In this document: positions 57,415-64,000 of the stretch, piece after piece
Layout: the number at the start of each line of letters is the position of its first letter
Position numbering within the stretch: the stretch's first letter is position 1
Source: Sciurus carolinensis
Taxonomy: Eukaryota; Chordata; Mammalia; Rodentia; Sciuridae
Direction: 5' to 3'
Length of the DNA: 64,000 bases
Assembly (NCBI RefSeq): GCF_902686445.1
Contig: NC_062214.1
Coordinates: 55,835,177 to 55,899,176, forward strand
Notes under the pieces: model-generated
The model's database searches: none
The model's input: only the letters and a program-made list of their open reading frames with translations
Told to the model about the DNA's origin: nothing
Position numbers and translations under genes: made by a program

Positions 57415-57528
57415 AGGAGCACTGGGTGTGATGGTGCCCACCTGTAATTTCTGTGATTTGGGAGGCTGAGGCAGGAGGATAGCAAGTTTGAGGCCAGCCT
57501 TGGCAATTTAGTGACCCTGTCTCAAAAA
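57415..57528 (+). mobile_element. B1-like SINE monomer (left half only)
   Basis: CACTGGGTGTGATGGTGCCC, GGGAGGCTGAGGCAGGAGGA and GTGACCCTGTCTCAAAAAGC; the ID half is absent. Confidence 0.88.
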
Positions 57529-57529
57529 G

Positions 57530-57549
57530 CGGGGGGGGGGGGGGGGGGA
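57530..57549. repeat. Poly-G run
   Basis: About 19 consecutive G directly after the SINE, where an A-rich tail would be expected. Homopolymer length may be affected by sequencing error. Confidence 0.85.
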
Positions 57550-58329
57550 AACAGTAGAACATGCTTAGGTTCAAAGCATATTTTTTTAGGGAAAAAAAAA
57601 AAGAAAAGGAAGGAAGAAAGAAAAGGCTTAGTACATAGCTGTCTTCTCTTTCAGACAAATGGGATGAAATCTTACTAATTACTGGCCTCAATGAAATGTC
57701 CCTTCAAGAAAAACCAATCCTTAAAATTCCAACTAGAAGAGGCATGAGTTCTCATGCCAGTATTTGCTTAATGCTTCAGGTGAGAACAGACTATTCTTGT
57801 CTGCAAAATGTCACACATCCCAATACATGTAGGGGAGATGAAGGGCAATTCAAGTCAGGGACAAATATTAATTAGGTAATTCATCTTTGTAATGAAGGGA
57901 CCAAATGTTTATTGATCATCTAGTCTTATAATGAGGCTAAGAAATATATTAGGCACTTATTACACACAAGGTGCTGCTTGGTACAGCAGCCTCACCGGTG
58001 GGTATGATTCCCATTTATACTCTAGGAAACCAAGACTCCAAGGCCACCAAGATAGTGAAGGGGATTTGAGTGCAGGTTGGCATGATTCCACACTGCCTAC
58101 CCCTGAAGGATACTCCCAGGATGATGATAAAAGATTATGATACTTTAAAGACTGTGTTCTGAGAATTAAAGGACATTAGTGTCGGAAAGTTCTTGGTGGC
58201 ATGAAGATGCTTCCCCTGTCCAGTTCAGGAGTTCTGTTCCTTGTGTAGTATGTCTGATGTTGCTGGCAGTCCCTCCTCTGCTAGAATACTTCTCAGTTCC
58301 CTAGTGTCTTCCCACAGGGTTCTAACCTG

Positions 58330-58445
58330 TGTCTACAAAGTGTGGTCTACAGACCAGTGTGTGGGCTGGGAGCTTGCTAGAAATGCAGAATCTCAGGCTT
58401 ACCCAGACCTGCTAACTCAGAATCTGCATTTTACATCTGCTGAAG
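58330..58445 (+). mobile_element. MER5A-like hAT-Charlie MITE
   Basis: AAAGTGTGGTCTACAGACCA, GGGAGCTTGCTAGAAATGCA and GAATCTCAGGCTTACCCAGA. Confidence 0.75.
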
Positions 58446-59414
58446 CAAGAGAGGCATTGTGATGATATTATTTAGCAGGTTCTACCCAGGCAATCATAAA
58501 AGCACAGAAGAGAAACTGAGAGCTAGGAAGGGCTCTCAGAGTATTTGGTAGATGGCCCTTCCCAGAGGATGCCAGTGCCCTCCACCAGGTTCACCTCAGG
58601 CAGAGCATCGCCCTTTGCATGGACATACCCTGGGCTTGATCTTCTGAGGGCATGCCCCATTTTCACATGGTTCTAGTACTTAGGTGGCTCTCACTTGTTG
58701 CGGAAGCTCCTACTCCTTTCCCATACTGTGGATTCAGAGATGAATAAAACAGGCCCATTTCCACCCCCTGTCCCTGGGTGCTTGTCCTCCTGCCATGGGA
58801 CTGACATTCTAGTATTTAAAATCATTGATTCTTTTGCTCTCATCCTCACCATCTTCTTCTTTTGGATGAGTCATCTTCACTCCTTTCTACTGTTTCTCAT
58901 CTGTCTCCAGCAATAGACCTCTACCCATCCCTATTAATCTTCTTTAAGCAGACATAAATTATCTGTGTCCCATGCGTAGAGTGATTCAGAACTGAGTACA
59001 GTCCAAGAGAGAGCTTGGACTGTTGGTGTGCTCAGCCCAAGAGAGAGCTTGCCTCCTTTGTCTGAGTCCTTTGCTTTTGTGATTGCAGCCTACATTCATG
59101 TGCTTTTCTGACAGCCTCATCAAGATCATTCTGAGCCTGCAACCCACTGAGACCTTCTTTTCACCTCTACTGCTATGACCCAATGTCTCCTCTGGCTTGA
59201 CCTAATACAATGAGTGGGGCTTCCTAATCTAAGACTGGGACTTCATCTTCTATTTAAAATTACCCTAATAAATTCAGTTCACCACTCCAGATCATCTATC
59301 TTGAGGTTCTGATTCTGTCATTCTGTCTCTGTGTTTGGTTGGAACAGGACTGAGCCTGGGGCTGAACTCTAGGGCCAGACACTAGAGGCAGCCCTCCAAG
59401 GATGGCATGGCTCC

Positions 59415-59960
59415 GTATTCTAGTTATTATGGCTGTGTAACAAACCACCCCTCAACTTAGTGGCTTGAAACAACTGTAGTCATTTAATATCTCCCATGGT
59501 TTCTGTGGGTCAGGAATTTGAGAGATGCTCAGCCAGGCAGTTATGGCTTGGAGTCAGATGTCAGTGTAGCTGTGCTGTCAGCTGAAGGCTTGGCTAGGGC
59601 TTGAGGGCCACATCTAAGGTGGCTCACCCATGTGCTTGGCATGTTGTGCTGGCTGGGGGCCATGGCCTCCATAATTCTGCATAGGGGCCTCCCAGTTGAG
59701 CTGCTTGAGTGTCCTTATGACATGGCATCTGGCTTCCACCACGCTGAGTGATATGAAAGTAGGGAAGAAGCTGCAGTACTTCTCTGTCTAGATCTGAATG
59801 TCATACACCAACTCTTGCACTGTATTCTAAGGTCACAAGGGGCCAGCCCTGGGTTAGTGTAGAAGGGGGCATATAGGGTGTAAATAGTGGGGGATGGGAA
59901 TCCCTGGGGCATCTTGGTGGCTGTCTTCTACAGTCCATCAGACTGACTCTTAGAGGATAG
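59415..59960 (+). mobile_element. Ancient mammalian interspersed repeat, family not named
   Basis: TATTATGGCTGTGTAACAAA, CAACTTAGTGGCTTGAAACA, GGTTTCTGTGGGTCAGGAAT, GCTGCTTGAGTGTCCTTATG and ACATGGCATCTGGCTTCCAC follow the order of a common LTR-like repeat present across placental mammals. Confidence 0.65.
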
Positions 59961-60662
59961 GCAATCTCCCAGCCCATCTAACTGTATCACCACGGAGTAC
60001 TTGTTTCTCTTCCTGACAGGGGGACATTATATAAGTACCTTGTTAAGTCTGAGTAAAAGGCATTTACAGAATTTCTTCAAAACATTTGTCTCATACTCCT
60101 GATTGAGTAAGTGGCTTGGTTCTGCTGTCTGGAGGAACACAATTTGTCTCAATGTCTACAGGACAGCCAGTCTCCAGTTAGTCCAACAGTTACTGACTCT
60201 TCTTTGTCTCCCTTTACAGTGGGAGGCTCCTGGTCCTTCAACTGTTTCCCAAGGAAGTTTTCTTCTGAATTTCTTGATCTCTGGAAATGCTTGTTTGTGG
60301 AATTCCATCCAAAATGCCATTCCCAGCCCTGCAATTCCTTAACAAGCCCCCGTGTGGCTTGGGGCGTAGGGGAGCCAGGACAACTCTTCCTTCTCACCAT
60401 TTGGACATTCAGCTCCACTGGTGTGGCCAAAGATGGTTGCTTTTCAGAGCTATGTCACACCATATTGAAACTTGTGGATAATTAAAAGCATCAGACTGTT
60501 TTTATGTTGGCCACCACGAAAGGGTTGCCTGACTCTCTCTAACCATAAAATAGTTAAGGAATTGGAGGAGGGATTCTCTATATGTGCAATAGCCTTGGAT
60601 GTGAATTCCAGTTCTGGCTTGGGAACCCTGGGCAAGTTTCTTAGCCTCTCTGGATCTTGGGT

Positions 60663-60881
60663 TTTTTTGTTTTGTTTAGCTTTGGTACCAGGGACTGAAC
60701 CAGGGGCACTTAGCTATTGAGCCACATCCCCAGACCCTTTTTATATTTTATTTAGAGACAGGGTTTTGCTAAGTTGCTTAGGGCCTTGCTAAATTGCTGA
60801 GGCTGTTTTGAACTTGCAATCCTCCAGCCTTAGCCTCCAGAGCTGTTGGGATTACAGGCGTGTGGTACCATGCCCAGCTGG
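60663..60881 (-). mobile_element. B1-ID composite SINE
   Basis: ACCAGGGACTGAACCAGGGG, CTATTGAGCCACATCCCCAG, TTAGAGACAGGGTTTTGCTA and TGTTGGGATTACAGGCGTGT. Confidence 0.92.
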
Positions 60882-63800
60882 GTCTTGGTTTTTATACTTA
60901 TAAATGGAGCTATCTCATGGAATTGTGAGTATTAAAACAAGACATGAAATGTGGCTAGCAAATGGTCTGGCTTGAGGTGCAAGCATGGTAAATTTTCTTC
61001 CCTCCTCTACCCCTTGAATTTTGGTGTCTCTGAACTAATTTTCTCCTTTATAAATGGCAGGATTCTCTGAGCTAGCACATTCTCTTCTGTGTGCTGCTTT
61101 CTGGATTTGTAAAAGAAACTAAAAATACCCACCTCATTGGAGTGTGGGAATGATAAATACTATATGTTATGTGTGTACAGAACATTGCAAACCTTTCTGG
61201 AAGCAATGTAGAACAGCCTTCCTATGGCAGAACTGAGTCAGGGAGTGGAGCCCACTGAGAACTAGTGGACTATATTTGAAAAGTGCCATTTTATTACTGT
61301 AACACTGTTCAAGTGACAAACTAAGAGAGAAATGTTCTAATAATAAAGAGCAGACTGTAAGTTAATGAAACACTTGCAAGCCCCACAGGTCTGTGTGGAA
61401 TAATGATGTACAGTGACAGGAAAGTGCTGTGTCACTTAACACATCGAAGTGCTCATTTAAGGAAACTCTCATTTCTTGAAGCTTCAGTTCAAAAAATAAT
61501 ATGTTCCTGAATTTGTAGCAGATTTCTATTTTCAGTAAAGCCCTGCCATTTATAAAGGAGGAAATTATGTATGGCAAGCGTTTTACTCGTTGCTTACTAG
61601 GGTACTTTACAGTTAGCGAGTGAGCTGAGTGTGGTGTTCCTCTCTTGGGTTGTAAGAGTGTCACCGTGACCACCATCACCATCATCCGAAACAACATTTT
61701 CCAAGCAGATCTGGGATGGGAGGATTTAGGTTTTGCAGTTCTGGAATCGTGTACCTTCCCAAGTTCCTGGGAGCCTGCTCACCTTCCTTCCCCCTCCCTG
61801 GATCCTAAGGAGTTGTTTCCCACACCCCAGACCTAAGCTGGCTGTTCTGTTCTTTCCTTTATCCCAGCCACTAGAGTCTTTTGGGATAGGTTGGTCCACT
61901 CTTATCACATTGAGTTTGATACATTTCTTTTCTTTCACAAATAAACATTGAACTATTCTGACAAATTTGTCCCAGACTTTCACTCACCGTAATACAGATA
62001 CAGAACGCATGCTTATAAAATGGGCAAAAATGGTATCTCCCCTACACTGGCTAGAAATGAAATGAAAGAGGTACAGGAAGCACTTTCCTGGCTTAAAAAT
62101 GATTTGCTGAGACCCAGGAGCAGCTTTTCCTTGCAAAACTTGGCACTTAGTTGATCTTACAGTGCCAGGGAATAGTTTTCTTGACATTTTAGTTGTTTTT
62201 TGCTTATTACTGTGTTTGGTTTTTTGGTGTATATTTCTGTAATGGGAGAAAATGCAGGATATGTAAAGAAAAAAAGGAGTATTTAACTGGAATATCCTTT
62301 ATTCTTAGGGTATTCACTTGGTAGCACTGACCTTCATACTTTAAAGAAACTTAGTAGCAGTCATTTACTGAGTACCTACTATGCACCAGGTGCTGAGGTA
62401 GATACTGTAACCAACATTCCTTAATACCGTAATAAATACTATATGAAATGTGTGTAGAGAATGTTGTTTCTTGGAAGAAATATGGTCTTATACTCTACAA
62501 CATCCTAAATGACTTTTTTACATACAGAAATACCATTATAGTCATAATCCAGGTCAAGGCGTAGAACATTTCCCTCCTTAGAAGGTCCCTTGGGCCCCTG
62601 CTAATCAGCACCTCACTCAGAGACCACCATTCAGGGATAACTGGTTGATCTGCATTGTCTATTTTAGAAGTTGGTGTCACCTGCTTGCATGTACCCCTTT
62701 GTGTCTGCCTTTTCTCACTCACACTGGACACAAACTGGAGAGTGACACTCTCTCCAGAGGGACAGCTATTACCCAGCACCTGCCAGTGTTGCCACTCAGG
62801 ATCTCAGGCTTGTTGTTGAACACTTCTTTTCTGTAGGATGAGTGATCATTGTGGATGTTTTCCTTGAGAAACCCAATATTTGCCTTTTTGGGTCAAGTCA
62901 GATGATGACTTATCACAAAAATTTCAACATGGCTCACATCAATGCATTAAAGGATAAGTAGACCCCAGGCTGGTGGGGTAATACTGTGGTATGGCAGTGA
63001 TAAAAGACAGAAGGGACAGGCTGGCCTCAAACTTCTGACCCTGAATGACTGGGAGAATCAGAGTCTATGTGACAGGGAGATTGGGAAGGGTGGAGGTTCA
63101 GGGAGTAAAGACACATGAGTTCCATGACAAGTTGGGTTGTCAGGTGGAAGGACATCCAGGGAGTTGGGCAGTCAACAGGTAGAGGTATATGGGTCTGGAA
63201 CTCAAGGAAATAAATGATCAGAATAAATAAGAGCAGCATTAAATTCTATTCAACAAATGCTAAAATATATTTTCACTGCCTATTATTGTTAAGAGAGAAA
63301 GTAGAAGAGGCAGAAAGGTAGAGAAAGAGAAAATGTCAGTCAAAAGTTTAAGGAAAGTAGGGGAAATGGAGACAGACCCAAAACATAGGGAGAGAATGGC
63401 AGAGACACTCACACACCCAAGGAAAACTGATGCCACAAGAAGGTTCAAGAGAAAGATGAAACATAGGCCTTGTCAGGGAATGGATCTTCATTGGACTTAG
63501 AGCGAGTATTGCTAACTGCATGACAACAGCCACTTGTGACTATTAGGACTTTGTGGCACAGGGATCTTTTTGAGCTGTTGCATTTTTGCAGCTAGAGATA
63601 TTGATGAAGCTAGAGCTTCTTGGCCTTTATCCCCAGGCCCAAAGAAATGAGATTAAACGACCATGATCTTAGGGATTGTGTGTACCTTAAATCTCACATC
63701 AAGGCTAAGTCCACCCCTCCAGAAGTCACCTCAGCCTTTCTGAGCATCCCTGTCTTAATAAGGGATCTGAATTTCTGGGCTACAGGTTGGTGTCAGAACC

Positions 63801-63882
63801 ATGTTCACCTTTGAAGGATGAAAACAGGAAGAAGAGCCATGCTATTCATTGGGCTGGTGGGAGGTCACAATACAGCTTCCCT

Positions 63883-64000
63883 TTTATTTATTTATTTATT
63901 TAACCCAGTTGTGATTAACCACTGAGCAACATCCCATCCCTTTTTAATATTTTATTTACAGATAGGGTTTTCCTGAGTTGCTTAGGTCCTCACTGAGTTG
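63883..64000 (-). mobile_element. B1-ID composite SINE, cut by window edge
   Basis: (TTTA)n then AACCACTGAGCAACATCCCA and TACAGATAGGGTTTTCCTGA; the B1-like half continues past 64000. Confidence 0.85.

Larger units (their letters stand above)
56471..64000. other. Intergenic DNA upstream of ACAN
   Basis: 7.5 kb above the promoter. It holds SINEs, a MER5A-like fragment and an old LTR/DNA-type repeat. No gene, open exon set or RNA gene recognised. Upstream ACAN enhancers known in other mammals lie about 10 kb or more away and so may fall outside the window. Confidence 0.7.

Overview
The window is mammalian nuclear DNA. It holds most of one gene, aggrecan (ACAN), on the minus strand. Twelve coding exons (numbered 2 to 13 as in the human gene) run from 24774 down to 2318. 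A non-coding first exon lies about 31 kb further upstream, in a CpG island at roughly 55.5-56.5 kb. Exon lengths, codon phases and protein motifs fit aggrecan throughout. They include a G1 domain (V-set Ig plus two Link modules), an interglobular domain with the MMP and aggrecanase cleavage motifs, a G2 domain (two more Link modules), a short keratan-sulphate segment, one 3861-bp chondroitin-sulphate exon, and an EGF-like exon. The second EGF exon, the C-type lectin exons, the CCP exon and the tail exon are not in the window; the gene runs off the low-coordinate edge inside an intron. About 2081 residues are encoded here.

The interspersed repeats point to a squirrel-family rodent (Sciuridae). 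There are many young composite SINEs with a 7SL/B1-like left half joined to an ID/tRNA-like right half, as well as stand-alone ID elements with the typical squirrel tail. The near-absence of the KS hexapeptide array and the ARGN (not ARGS) aggrecanase neo-terminus also fit a rodent.

Layout: 1-2317 is the 5' part of the intron after exon 13. 2318-24781 holds exons 13 to 2, with introns of 0.65-2.5 kb. 24782-55619 is intron 1 (30.8 kb), filled with SINEs, L1/L2/MIR, LTR and DNA-transposon fossils, a roughly 550-bp G-rich minisatellite and a 230-bp pyrimidine microsatellite. 55620-~56000 is exon 1 (5'UTR). ~56000-56470 is the GC-rich, apparently TATA-less promoter. 56471-64000 is upstream intergenic DNA in which I recognise no gene.

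I see no novel system. The most interesting element is the chondroitin-sulphate repeat array in exon 12: 23 units of about 60 bp, with a nearly homogenised block in which a candidate Ser-Gly attachment site has become Thr-Gly.
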